The translations under genes and the position numbers were made by a program. A stretch of 64,000 bases of DNA from NCBI GenBank assembly GCA_030704615.1, contig CM060732.1:75559053-75623052 (forward strand). Direction: 5' to 3'. The stretch comes from Takakia lepidozioides (Eukaryota; Streptophyta; Takakiopsida; Takakiales; Takakiaceae). The notes below the pieces were generated by a model. It did not search any database. It was not told the DNA's origin and saw only the letters and a program-made list of their open reading frames with translations. Numbering within the stretch: the first letter of the stretch is position 1; the number at the start of each line of letters is the position of its first letter. Below, one piece after another: positions 12,628-25,125 of the stretch.

Positions 12628-14203
12628 CTAGAAATGCAATTGGGCAATGAGCAGGCAGTTTCTCACAAGCTACAGACTCGACATGGAGGGTTAAGGGAAG
12701 CACAATCAAAGCAGGAGGCCTAGTCTCGACTGCACATGATCTGAACCACAGGAAGAGAATATTAGACCGTTTAAACCTACCAGTAAGAGTCTTCCATGAT
12801 TGAAAGATGCCAAAATTCAAGAAATTTGGTGGTTTCGTCCACAAAACTCTCTCCCTGTACCATTCTGCTAGAGCAACCTGCATTGCAGGCCATTCCAGAA
12901 TACTACATGTACATGTACATACTTTCTTCCCCTAGTCTCACTCCGACTGCATGCTGTTCAGTTGTCTGACCTCAGATACTCAGCCAATCAAACCCTAACG
13001 AAGCGACAGGACGATGATTCCTGTAACCTAAGATTATAAAACTTTACAATCTATGAGGACGCCCCGTGAATTCTACCTTAAATACCTGTCCGAGACCCCT
13101 ACGTGTAGTGCTATCCAAAAGGTTATGCAAGACTCTCTTGATGGTGAATGTTGTCTCACTCTCTCTCTGGCTCCAACCCACCTGCAACTTGACACAACAG
13201 CCCGAAAAGCAAAAAGAGAATATTCACTTTGGATTGCTTTATGCACATCCCTCTCACAACTCTCACAGTGTCACGGACACACAAAGAACAATCCTTCCCC
13301 GGAGGCAGATGTACACGAGGCCTGTGGCAATTTTCTGCCTGAGCTGCATACTCTAGTGGTCACGACCCTTATCCCATCCATCACCGGGGCCGTTATGATT
13401 GGATCTCTTCCCTCCCACTCCCCTCATGTTTGGACACACGAGCTGCCTTATGCGTTAGAAATGATCTAGTAACCCGTCAACTGATTTCCATATAACCAAC
13501 ATTGTGCTGCACAGCCAAAGCATGTGCTCTAAGGAGAGGTGTGCATACCGAGGTTTCGTGCTCCCCCGCTAGCCTCGCCTCACACCATCGTCTGCAACAA
13601 CGCCCAGGCGAGGTTTCTTTCCAGATCCGAAACCACAGATGTTCTCACACTCGTAGGGAACGATGCCAGGTGCAATCCGTAATGACGGCACGAAAAAAGG
13701 AAAGAAACAAAGAAAGGAAGAGATCTGAAGACACGATGCAGAAGCAAAAAACTCGCGAGGCAAAGAGGAGGACGAGGGATCTCTTGGCATCACCCTTCTA
13801 ACACTGACTGGTAAAGTCACTAGTAACTTCCGTTTCCACGCTAGGGTTCCGACGTTCATCCATGACAGCACACTTATCACGTTTCTCGTTTTTCAGTCAT
13901 CCATTTACCTTTCTTCACAGGCACGTGCAGGTTCGGTAGGCGAGAAAGGAGGCAGATACCGGCACCAACCGGTTGAAGTAGGCCCTAGAGTTGCTCTCAC
14001 TCCTTGCTCGTCTCTCACCGGCCTCATCTCACGATCTCTTCTCGTGTTGTCTCTTGGTAGGGATCTGCGCAACTGTTCTTGGTTTTTGGGAGGTTCTTTT
14101 CCATCGTGATTCCTTTGTGGCGTGTTTTAGGAGTTGGGTTTGAAGCGGGCGTGTAAGCTAGGCTGCGGTGCATATCTGCTCTGTTCGGAGATCTTCTGAG
14201 GAG
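12628..14203. promoter_or_regulatory. Shared upstream region between divergent genes
   Basis: The minus-strand G-patch gene and the plus-strand V-ATPase proteolipid gene are transcribed away from each other across this interval. It should include the missing 5' exon(s) of the G-patch gene and a possible bidirectional promoter, most likely in the right half (about 13880-14203). No clear TATA box was seen close to the subunit c start. Inference from gene layout only. Confidence 0.4.
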
Positions 14204-14329
14204 ATGGCCTCGCTGGGGTTCAATGGAGATGAAACCGCCCCGTTTTTTGGCTTTATGGGGGCGGCCGCTGCCCTTGTCTTCTCCTGTATGTTTCTTATCT
14301 ACCCCCTCGCAATTGTTGTAGGTTAGCTG

Positions 14330-14371
<42 letters not shown>

Positions 14372-15932
14372 GTTCGTCTTAATGATCCAGTGAAGTATGT
14401 CATATTGGTTTCCTGTGGGCTGTTATTATTGTGGTAAATTTAGCAATCCAGCCTTGAAAAATCCAACTATTGTGAACCAATCAGTGACTGTCAATGTTGT
14501 CACTCAAGTCGTCACCGTTTCACAATAGTTTGTCACTATCGAAATTGAGCAGCGTCATTACAGGTGCACCTCATCATGCCATCTTGTAGCTGCAAGATGC
14601 AAATCGACCAGTTTACGTTTTCCTGCTGGCCAATATCATGTACTCTTCTCCCATTGTGGTGGATGTTTCATAGCTTTTAGATTGGGTCTCATTTTCAAGG
14701 GGATATGAAGGGGAATGTCTGCCTGGAAAGGCAGGATGCATATTGGTAAGCAGTCGAGCTCTTTTATCTGACTAGCAAGATTGCAGTCACACATTAAGGA
14801 CTGGCATAGCATCGGAAGAACTGTTCCTCGCTGAAATAGTCTTTCCTGCCTTGAGGGAAGGTAGGGCCTCATAAGATCTAGACCAAAGGGGTAGTTTGAC
14901 TTTGGTAGGGCCTACAATGACGGACATTATGTTCTATGTTGTTTTGAAGTAGTGATTCCCTGCACCAATCTTCTTCACAAATGATTGCAGAGATATCAGC
15001 TGAAAGGTCACATCTTGGCCTTTCAGTGCTTGAAAGCTCGTCTACAATATCTTTGAGCGCCCAGAAGATAACCACGTATTGTGCACACCTTATAGCTTTA
15101 TCTCCCATTGGATTGGAGTAAGTGTGAACGGATGGCATGGGAATATGTGCCAAAGGTGCCCCATCTTGGATGGTGTTTGGCTGGTCACAAATTGGATGTA
15201 GAATTATCTGTGAACAAGGTGGATAAACTGAACTCTTATAAGATTTGCGAAGATCATCTTCTAAATATGCAGCACCACAATAAAACGAAAATGATCAATG
15301 TTGAAGAATCTTTGGCTCTGTATCCAGGTATGGGGGCAGCATATGGAACAGCAAAAAGTGGAGTAGGGGTGGCATCCATGGGAGTGATGAGGCCAGAATT
15401 GGTGATGAGGTCGATTGTGCCTGTCGTAATGGCGGGAGTGCTGGGTATTTATGGCCTAATTATTGCTGTGATTATCAGCACGGGGATTAATCCCAAGTCC
15501 AAGCCCTACTATGTGTTTGATGGTTATGCACATCTAGCCTCAGGCTTAGCATGTGGATTGGCTGGTCTTTCAGCAGGCATGGCCATTGGCATTGTTGGTG
15601 ACGCTGGTGTCAGGTACTTGCACGTCTTCTTTGCCTGCTGTTCTCTGTGTAGTTTGGGGAATGTGCTGTGTCATCTCTTTTCTGATTCAAAGCTGTCGTT
15701 TTAGGGCTAGTAGTGGGGCTGTATACACGACCGGTAAGTGCCACACCTTTCGGAGTTTGCTGAGATGAGCTGACGCATGCAAGGGTGGTGTTTGGACAGG
15801 GCAACTGCACAGCAACCCAAGCTCTTCGTGGGGATGATTCTTATCCTTATCTTTGCAGAGGCGCTGGCTCTGTATGGTCTCATTGTGGGCATTATTTTGT
15901 CATCTCGCGCTGGCCAATCGCGAGTTGACTAA
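14204..15932 (+). CDS. VHA-c: V-type H+-ATPase 16-kDa proteolipid subunit c, 3 exons
   Basis: Membrane rotor subunit of the vacuolar proton pump; several copies form the c-ring in the Vo sector of vacuolar and endomembrane V-ATPase. Exons are 14204-14285, 15328-15613 and 15800-15932. Their phases join to 166 aa, the family length, ending in the conserved AGQSRVD followed by TAA. Two tandem ATP-synt_C hairpins (four membrane helices) are present. The proton-carrying glutamate of the last helix lies in [15 protein letters not shown] (about residue 143). Typical blocks such as [18 protein letters not shown] and GDAGVR are intact, and no disabling change was seen. A (GA)n tract lies in intron 1. 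Intron 2 is short and in frame with exon 2, so a retained-intron reading gives a false C-terminus. Confidence 0.97.
14331..14369. repeat. (AG)n microsatellite in VHA-c intron 1
   Basis: An almost pure AG dinucleotide tract of about 39 bases with one interruption (GATAG) near its start. It begins 45 bases downstream of the exon 1 donor. Confidence 0.9.
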
Positions 15933-18410
15933 GGGGATGTCCACTGGCATTTGGATTCTGGCGTCATACTAGGTCAGCAATGGTGGTTTCATACAGACAG
16001 GGTTTTTCCATTATGTTTTTAATGAAGCAATTGACATGCATGGCACTATTCTGGCCATTGTTTTTGCCGTACCAAAAAGAGGTGGAAAGCCCATTGAAAC
16101 CAGGGAGTGTTACTTGGCTTGACTTCGGATGTGAGAAATGCGTATAGACGGGCAATTGGTAATCAATTTGTGTCAATCTAACATGGAAGTTTGACAAGAA
16201 AGGCCATATTTTGGGAGGCTTACATGTAGATGTGGTTTCCATATAGCTGTGTCTCTCTCTTCCCTCCTCGCTTCTCTGGATATAAATTAGCTGGAAGTTC
16301 AAAGTTCCTTTGTTGTTTTGTTTCTTCCATTCCAAGTGTTGGCCATAGGCACATGGCAGAGGTGCAGCAGCAAAGTAGGGTATTAAAGTGCAGAGTGTCC
16401 AGGTCTAAAAAATTGTGTGGACCCCCCTGGTGCTAGACCGTATACCAGTATTGGACTAAATAGATACTTGTTGCACATGTATACATTTCGACACACTCTC
16501 AGTTCCTGTTAGTTTGAAGTAATCTTTGCCCATTCCTTGCTCCTTAGCTGTTCCCCAAGAGTTTGTGGAAGTCAAGTTGGAATGCTGAAATGTTTAGTGT
16601 AAGGCTAAAGGTTATATTATGGCTGTCTTCGTTGATGCAAGTTTGCCGGTGTCTATATTTCCGCTGTGATGATCTGTAAATGAGTATGACCTATACTAGG
16701 ATTCTTAGTCCTTGCCATGGGAGTGGAAGAATATTGTTGAGTATCCCTGGCCATTATTGTTACTTGAGTGAATCGAAAAACTGGTTGGTGTAAGTTGCTC
16801 CAGACTGGAAGGAAGTGGTGTGTATCACCTTTGAACTTTTTGCCCTTGATGTTCGACTTAGTAATTTAAGTTGCTTCACTTCAATGGCATCAAGTCTATA
16901 CTTGTCCACATGCTGCCATTCCGTTGATGCTCAAATCTTGCAGGTTGATTGTTGAACCCAAACTTATGTCTCAGGTCTTCTCAACATCTGGCTAGTGGGT
17001 GTCAAATCAGAAGAGCCTGCAGACTCGTTCAGAAATGACCCTGCAAGAATTTGGGACCCATATTTTACAACCACACTGCGGACCCTCCCTTTTTTGGTAT
17101 ACACCTACTCCATACATAATCACCTAGCTAGTAATAAGCTACTAATTTAGTAAGTATTTACTTAAGTAGGAAGAGCCTGGCTCTCCTATATATACCCAGT
17201 GAGGGCGGTGGGACCCCTCTAGAAGCTAGGGACAGTGGTACTCCCACCACTTGACACCTGTCCCCAATTTAATAGGTATCACCATCCCCTATTTAATAGC
17301 TGTTAGCTTCCTGCCATCTTTTTTCAGACCCTTCATTTCGTTAATTAATACAGGTGGCCTTACTACATTGGCCCCCTCTTTTAACTCCTAGACCACGCTA
17401 ATTCATGGACCACTCTAGAATTAACTGGCCCGAATGAAACTGCATTTCATATTCACCTCATGACTTGCCTTTTTTTTTCCTTTTTTTATCATGGGAATGG
17501 GACCAAGCCAATTAACAAAAGAAGGTCAAGACCAGAAAAGGTAAGGCCCCTGATGGCACGATTTCTTCCTTAAATGTGTCAATCAACATGGGGGAGCCAA
17601 AAGAGCACACATAAATTTGCACCAGAAGATGAAGACCGTGGTATAGTAATTCCTAGGTTAAAGTGGAATTACTAAGCGTCAAGTAATCTTGGAACATGGA
17701 ATTCTGGAAGAAAACAACTTGTTGGATACTTCAGCCCTACAAGCTCGGTGGTCACAACAGTACTCAGAAAGGTGTTGGGAAACATCAAGGTTAAATGTAA
17801 AAATAGTAGAACCAGCAATATTGCATTGGTTATTTCTTTCATAAGAAAAGAGTTCCAGAATCGGATATTTCTGACGTTGAAATGACAACAACAAGAACCA
17901 AACATAGGAGCCCACATTATTTTCGTATGCACTAGTGACTAGACCACAATGGTACTTAAGTCCACTTACAGCTTGAGGAGATAGAAGATAGTCATGTGAT
18001 GGTGTAGCAACAAGCATTAACCAACAATATAACCCAATGGAGTTGGGCACTGACACAAGACTTTTCAGTGGAGGCATTGAAGGCTTTTTTTGGAGGAGAA
18101 GAGCTTACGGCTTGTAACTGAGATGACCAGAGATCCAGGTGCCCACAGTATCCATCTCAAAATCTTCAACAGTAATGTCATGCGATAAAACATTTGGTTG
18201 CCTGACATACTAGAGAATGTGTCTAGAAGAGTGTTTGGTATGCATGGCACTTCCTTTTTGCTCATATGGACCAAGTGGCATGTGATAGACACAGTGCTGT
18301 AATTATTATATGCATGCATTCTGATATGATGACGATACGAGCCATTGAATGAATCTTCCAAATCATGTAATTAGATTGTCATGACGGCGTTCAGCTGAGT
18401 TTCAGACACC
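15933..18410. other. VHA-c 3' flank, no gene recognised
   Basis: The first few hundred bases should be the subunit c 3' UTR. Further on, overlapping minus-strand ORFs of 98-132 codons (17672-18361) have no recognisable family or splice pattern. A GACGGGCAA word shared with the element at 6893-7481 lies at about 16147. Otherwise nothing is supported. Confidence 0.4.
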
Positions 18411-19144
18411 CTTGGTGTTGCGGCCCTTTGCCTTTAGGGCAGGGGGTCGGGACACGAGAGGGGCTGCCCTTGTGGTAGGGGCAGTGGCGACAATAGATGC
18501 GGGGGCTAAAGCACCCTTGAGTGCCCAAGGCACTCAAGGAGGCGGAGGCGCTCACTAGGTGGAGCCCCGCACACCGGGTTGCGGTGGAGGTGGTTCCACG
18601 AGGGTTGGTGGTAGCTTAGTGGGACTTAGTGGGGGTGGCATAGGACTCACCATGGGGCGGAGACCTTGTGGTGGGAGTCGTGGGGAGTCTTGGGACTCAT
18701 CACGGTCCAATGGGGCCGTGGTGGGTGGGCCAAGACTCACCGCGACTCATCACCGGGAATCGAGGGTCTTCGTGGTGGTTCACCATAAAATGGCATGGTT
18801 GTTTGTGAAACGCCCGCGGACAGTCACAGAAGTATATATAGGGAGTAGTAACCCCGAGAACAGTGCAAGCCCGTTGGTGACCAAAAACTAGTGAGTAAAT
18901 GAGCGAGCCGGAAAGCGACTAAGGAGTGCGGAGCTATTCCGGACTGCCATCTACCAAAGGGAATTTCCACTAGGCCCAAATTGGTGGAGGGTCTGTTGGG
19001 GGAAGAAAGGGGACCGTTATGTCCCGGTGAGCAGCCGAAGCTCCGAGTTGGCCCGGCGGCCAGGTTAGGAGTTAGGCGCGCGCATCAAAGCGAGTAACTA
19101 TGACTTAAAGGGGAGCTTACCGAAGTGAGGTGCGCGACACTTGG
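18411..19144 (+). mobile_element. Solo LTR (copy 1) with CTTGG target duplication
   Basis: A 724-bp LTR spans 18416-19139. It begins TGTTGCGGCCC and ends GGTGCGCGACA, in the TG...CA form, and is flanked by the 5-bp direct repeat CTTGG at 18411-18415 and 19140-19144. It is GC-rich and carries a TATA-like TATATATAGGG at about 18834, followed by GAACAGTGCAAGCCCG. A close second copy in the opposite orientation lies at 58825-59550 with its own target duplication. No internal retrotransposon sequence adjoins it, so it is a solo LTR left by LTR-LTR recombination. The 110-codon ORF inside it (18559-18891) is not a gene. Confidence 0.92.
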
Positions 19145-20986
19145 GTTAAATAGACATTACTAGTGGAGAGAAAATTTCTGGAAGCTCTGTGTGAATGAGG
19201 AACGTCATGGCTACTAAAGTCTTTTTGAAATAGCTCATTACAGATAAGGATATTTGATATCAAGTGCTGACTCAAAGTGGATACTAACTTACATATGTTA
19301 GAGTAGACAATTGATACAGCAAATGATGTTCCAGATATCTGAACCATTGTCGACTGTAAAACCACAAAAGGTAGTTGTGGATGTCCTACAACAAGCAATT
19401 GAAAAGTTTGCACTGCTGTCAAAAATAAACAGTCGAAGATAAACAATACTGAGATTAACATACGAATATACCCACATTGTTGGGTCTAATATGTGAGCTT
19501 CTAGGAGTGGTAGGCTGCAGAGTCTTTTCATTTCCAAGCAATCTTTCAATGTTGATTTCTTCTTGTTCAAGTTTGCTTGGAGGATCTTGGGGATTATTAA
19601 GTTTCCTACTTTCTTGGAATGTGGTTTTGCACCTAGACTTGTCGACCTAGCAATTTTGCTTAGAGTTGGGTCGAGAGAGATAAAAGAGAGGGATGCAAGG
19701 GAATATTGTCGGCCCAGTGTCGGCGCTGAGGCAGCTACGCCACCACCGTAGAGAGTTGTAGGCCAGAAGGGAGGGAAGAGAAGAGAAACTGGGAAGGGAG
19801 CGAAGCTGGGAGGCGAAGGGAGGCTGTAGGCCGGTAGCCGACGCCGCGTAGTGCAAGAGGAGCCGACCCGTCGCAGAGGCGTCGCAAGTCCGTCACCCAT
19901 CCACCATCCATCCGACGCCTAGCCGTTGCTGCTGAGTCACTCTGTCGTCGCAAGGTATGATTATTACCCTGTTGCGATCCCCGGCGAAGCAGTTACACTG
20001 TCAGTGGGGCGTCACTACATCATTTTTTTTTTGTTAATGGTTTTTATGATTTTCGGAGTTTTTAGGGCGACGTCGGTGATAAACCACCGACAATATCACT
20101 ATATTTGTTTTAGGGTTTAGGCTTTTTGGGGTTTTTGGGATTTTTTGGGGGGAGGAAGGATATGGAAATTCTACTATTTTCCAATGCCCCATGACACCAT
20201 TCATTTAGAAATGACATTGAGCAGGATACTTCAAGCATATAGTGATTACAAAACACTTATAACATTCGCAATGTAAACAATGTTAGAATTGCGAGTGTAG
20301 CCTAGACCCGGGAAGTCACTTCCATTTTTCCCCAAACGGCGTGCAAAAATATATAGGGTAACATATATTCTTTGAAGATAAAATTTACAATATTTTTAGA
20401 AATAAAATTGGGTCTCCTTATTTATGGATACCATATTTAAATAAAATAGGGTTATGAATATATGCTCCAATTATATATATTTTAGAACTAATATAGGGGT
20501 GTCACAATGGCGATGGACATGTGTGGTTCATTCTATAGTATATTTGTATTGAGACTCCATAGGGCCCACCCCTGGAAGGGAGTAGTAGCCGCAAGGCAAA
20601 GTGGCTCCTAGTTACGCCGCTTTGGCCGGAGTCCTCTCTCTCTCTCTCTCTCTCTCTCGACTTCATAAATGACTAGTTGGACCTGGATGACGGGACTTGG
20701 ATTCAGCTTGGATGAGAGGACTTGCTTTAGGGAGGATACGTTTTAGTTTAGGGTTGCTTTATTTTCTTCTCACTTTGTTTTCTTCTCCGACGCAAAAGTT
20801 TTGCTATACTAGTTACTGACGTCATTGTGTTGCTGGAAGCTCCGGTTTATTCACTTGTTGTAAGGTACATTACTCTCTCACCCGAGGAATATTTTTTCAC
20901 TACACTCAAAATATATAACAAGTTTTCTCATTCGTTTGATAGATGCCTAATAGATGCATTAGAGCATTGAGCAATAAAATATTTTG
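19145..20986. other. No gene recognised; contains a (TC)n tract
   Basis: A minus-strand frame of 200 codons (19900-19298) starts with a Ser/Arg/Pro-rich stretch but has no recognisable domain; its GC-rich half may be compositional. A (TC)n tract lies at 20632-20659. The remainder up to the possible CACTA end at 20987 is AT-rich without clear coding sequence. Confidence 0.4.
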
Positions 20987-23245
20987 CACTATAAGAAAAA
21001 TTTGTTTTATCTTTATGTTACTATAGGGTGTCAAAAATTTATGATTATAGTCAAATATAATAAAAAATAGCCTACCAGATAATTGTGCGTATTAAAAAAT
21101 TAAATAATTATAGAGTGGATGAAAAAAGGGAAAAAAAAATAATACCCTTATAGAAAATACCTCTTTATCGCACGTGATTCCCTAAACTATATAGGCAGTG
21201 ACTTCCCCGAGAGCCTGGAATTTGCATGAAGGACTATAGAAAGTCTTAGGTTCCCGCTCAAATTGGGTATTCAGAATATTCCCTTTTTCTTTTGCAATTG
21301 TAGTTTCTAAATAAATTGCTACTCATAAATCTGTAGGTCATGGTACGACATCACCGACGCGTCATGCTTAAGGATTTGCAGCCAACACCCTTTGTACCAG
21401 CTATGCCACCACATGATGAGGAGGAGACAATACTACGTTTGTCTCCAAGAGTTAGGCGGCGTTGCAAATCCACCGTTTGCCCCCATGGCCACCGCCCCGA
21501 GGTCGCAGGCCAACGAATCCAGAGCCATGAGCCTCGGGGAGACCAAGATGGACCGCCCCCCCAAGATTGAATGTTGGTGTAATCATTGTTAGGCACAGAT
21601 ACCACCTAGGAGCAGCAGACCGATCATGTGACCGATCATGTGACGACCGCATATTGTGCAAAGGCATTACCGCAAATACAAAATTGTTGATGCCGTGAGT
21701 GTGAGTCCTCCTCTTACCGCATGATATTGTACCAAGCACATATCATATATATAGAATAAGTACACCTCCTGATCTATTAAAATTATACCCAATGAAACCT
21801 TACATTTGTGAACTGAGTATTGATGCATTTCATATTATGCATCTTGCCCCCATCTTGCAGTATATATACATCTATTGATCTGTATTTGGGTGCACTTTTT
21901 CATGCGTACTTGCTATTTTGGTGATCAATGCTCTATGTGGTTACTATGAATTCTATAGTACATATTTGCGGTGAAGCAATGTATGTATTCCCCTTAAATG
22001 TGTGAAATGTGTAATTTGGGTTTTATCATGTATAATACTGAACAGTATGATGCAAACCTAGTATAACATATATTGTCAATGAGGGGTTCCAACCAAAACG
22101 TATATGGGAGATAATCCTCCACTATATTTTGGAATAAGGGTTCAAAATTGGCATATTATAAGGATACAATGTATAAAAACCACTAATGATATGGTTGTTT
22201 TGTATTATTAGGATTCCCACATCCGCGTGAATGAAGAAACTCATGATCTTGTCAGCCGGGAAAGAGGGGGATGGGTATCTGCAAAGGGACCCGACCCCCC
22301 TCTGGCGTTCAGGCCTCCGATGATGACGACGATAATGATAATGGAATTATGCATGAGGATGTGGCAATGATGGAGGTCCTCTTTATGCATCAGATGGTAG
22401 ATGAGGAGACGGGCTCCTTGAATGACATGGAGAAAGAGGCCAAAACTCCCTTATACGAAGGGGCCAAAGTGAGTAGACTTTTGACCATCTTGCTATTTCT
22501 GAATTTGCAAATCCCGTTTGGCATAAGCAATGTGGGTATGTCTGCAATAATGCGGACTATTTCGGGCTACATCCTTGCCCCACATTTGCAGCCGAGAATG
22601 CCACAATCAATAAAAGAGGCAAGCGAAGCCTTGGATGTTGTGGGGATGGGCTACAAAATCATTCATGCATGCCCATGTGATCACACCTTATACTATAGAG
22701 AGCATGAGCATGCCACCAAGTGTTCAGCATGCAACAAAGACCGATATGGATAATGTTCAAGGGAAGAAAGCCCCGCCAAGGTAAACCCACGCCACAATAT
22801 ACTTGTACATTGCATTCTACCTTTTTTTTTATCGTACAATATGTAGGGTTTTATTTTGAGATATGAATGACACTTATGATATGGGGCCCACATGGGGTTG
22901 GTGCCAGAAAATGCACTACTTTCCAATCATTCCGCGACTGAAGGCACACTACCAAAGCCCCTCAATGGCAAAACTAAGGAGATGGCATGCCTCGCATCGG
23001 AGCCCCCTGGGAAAGGTGTGTTAGCCACAAGATTCACAAGCTTGGAAGCATACAGAAGAGAGATGGCCTTTTCTGAAGGATGACCCACGACATGTCCGCC
23101 TCGGCTTGTCCATGGATGATGTCAACCCATTCTCTGTCCAGTCATGTAGTCATTCCACTTGGCCGGTGATCATGATGAATTACAACATCCATCCATATCT
23201 TTCAATTAAAAATTGTCATATAGGGCTGGGCATTAGGAAAATTGG
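20987..23245 (+). mobile_element. CACTA (En/Spm) transposon 5' part with TNP2 transposase relic
   Basis: A CACTATAAGAAAAATT sequence at 20987 matches the typical 5' end of CACTA elements. The 160-codon ORF 22271-22753 (plus strand) carries the TNP2 N-terminal block: an acidic start, LYEGAKVSRLLTILLFL, then VVGMGYKIIHACPCDHTLYYRE and a C-x-x-C pair. After frame breaks, a later part (about 23070-23240) gives DDPRHVRLGLSMDDVNPF and WPVIMMNYNIHPYLSIKN, the conserved Transposase_21 catalytic region. Frameshifts at about 22753 and 23080, and loss of the segment between the two blocks, show that it is inactive. The matching 3' TAGTG end was not found. Confidence 0.75.
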
Positions 23246-24679
23246 GTGTGGTTTGGAAAAAATTTGGCATCACGAGTAAGAGAAATGGAGTGGGTGTTGT
23301 CTCAACTACAAGAGATTGCAGGTATGTCAGGCGGCCTTTATCGGGACAACATTACCGCTAACTTGGAGAGGTATAACAATTATATTCGCAATAAGGAGAA
23401 CTTGCAGTACACTGGGTTCACCCTCTGGGCTGATATAGAAGAAATGTTTAACCGTTGTTCGCACATAATTTCTAATACCAACATGAGCATTAACTGGGAA
23501 CTAGAGATTGAGGAAGAGTGGGATACAAGGCCACGAAAATCAGCCCATGTGAAACTCAATGATTGTACAGATATACCACAAAACCCTGTGCCTTCAATCA
23601 TCACAGATGTATCAGTATGCATGATTTGTGAAAACCCCTTTGGACCAGAGGGAGCACACATGCTTGGGTCTTGTGGGCATTTCTTCCACAACACATGTCT
23701 TGTAATAGCTGCCCTTACTCGGAGTGCATGCCCACAGTGCCATATGCCAATCCATCGTCGATACTATGAATTGTATGGCTTGGAGGAGATCACGCCAATA
23801 GGGTACGAATACAACAGACACAACTTGCCAATGGACCAAGAGCCTTTCTCGTTTCTCAATTTGCGGCATTGGGGTAAAGTCATGTTGTGGAATCCATATA
23901 CAAGGATGCATGACCTACTTGCGGAGGATACAAGGAGAGAGTTCAACATGGATACATTCTGGGTCACATCAAACTGGGAAATCATGAAACGTGCACGATG
24001 CAAACCCAATGCTAAAGAAAGAGAACAGTTTTGTCGGCATTTTGGAGGACATTGGAGTGAAAGAAAAGGTAGGTTCTTCCGAATGACAGAGTCTCCTGTG
24101 ACAGGGGTGAATATGGAGAAATACGACAAACAACCACTTGGGAGGATTTCATTTCAACTCACAATGGAAAGAGCATCCACAGAATATATACACCTCATTG
24201 ACGCATACAATGTCGATAGTACAGATGAAGAGGAGGAGGATGCAAAAGCGAGAGAGATGATGGATGAATATAAATCAACAATCAATTCAATGTTGAAGAA
24301 CTGGAACATATTAGTGGATGCCTAGTTGCGTGGTCTTCCTTATTGGCATTTGGTGGATGGCCCGACAATAATTGCAGAATTGAATGCAGCGTTTGGTTTC
24401 AACAACAATGTTGCTTGCAACTTACCTTCACCAGCACGGCGCCAAAATCAACGTGCTGAAGAAATTATAGAAGCACATTCATCTGTGACACAGCGACTAA
24501 TGGGAAGGGTGGAATATGCTGAACATTTGCTAAGACTGGCATCCCCCCACCCCCATACTCGATCAATGGCAAGACTTATAGGCCACACCATGAACCTCAG
24601 TATTAACATGCCATCTACACCAGTAATTGGTGTACATCCATCAAAAGATGGCTGGAGTGGAACCCGTATGCAGATATAG
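23246..24679 (+). CDS. RING-H2 finger protein ORF with one in-frame TAG
   Basis: A 359-codon ORF (23246-24325) continues in the same frame for 117 more codons after a single TAG at 24323-24325. It encodes a RING-type finger at about residues 128-168: CMICENPF, GSCGHFFHNTCL and SACPQCHMP, a C-x2-C ... C-x-H-x2-H-x2-C ... C-x2-C layout typical of E3 ubiquitin ligases. The flanks are not recognised; the C-terminal half has a W/R-rich segment (HWGKVMLWNPYTRMHDLL) and an acidic EEEED patch. It follows the CACTA transposase directly on the same strand, so it may be cargo of that element. The TAG may be a decayed CAG. If the stop is real the product is 359 aa. Confidence 0.6.
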
Positions 24680-25125
24680 GATGAGTAGCTGGCAAGTTAA
24701 ACTTCCATGAATTTCTTTGATCTTCATGAAGTGCAACCGCCACTTTTGAAACAATTGTGTATATGAAATTTGGGAATTTTGTCACTTGTCAATTGTCAAA
24801 TTTCAATGGAATCATGAATGCAATGAAAAAACATATGTTTCACATCATATATGAATCATTTCATGGCCACAAGAAACTTGAAAATCATCTCAATGCGCAA
24901 TTTCAAAATGTCATAGTGCTTTTATAACCACGCGAGAAAATTGGGTACAATCTAAAATTGTAACTCCATGAACCATCATGCTATACCATATGGCGCTTGT
25001 AAAATTGCCTACAACATGTCCTTCCTATAGCAATCGTGAGGCTCCATCCAATTGAATGGTGGCGACATGAAACGTCGCGTTATGGCGCTCAACGTCAGTC
25101 GAGTCTCCTGAACAACATCACATAG

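Noticed and set aside
15108-15704. 198-codon ORF as the V-ATPase subunit c protein
   Set aside because: It includes intron sequence before 15328 and reads through the donor at 15614; the three-exon model restores the family sequence exactly.
18559-18891. 110-codon Gly-rich ORF
   Set aside because: It lies wholly inside solo LTR copy 1 and is not conserved in frame with copy 2.
19298-19900. 200-codon minus-strand ORF as a gene
   Set aside because: No recognised domain, overlapping competing ORFs, and a composition change halfway; not supported beyond length.
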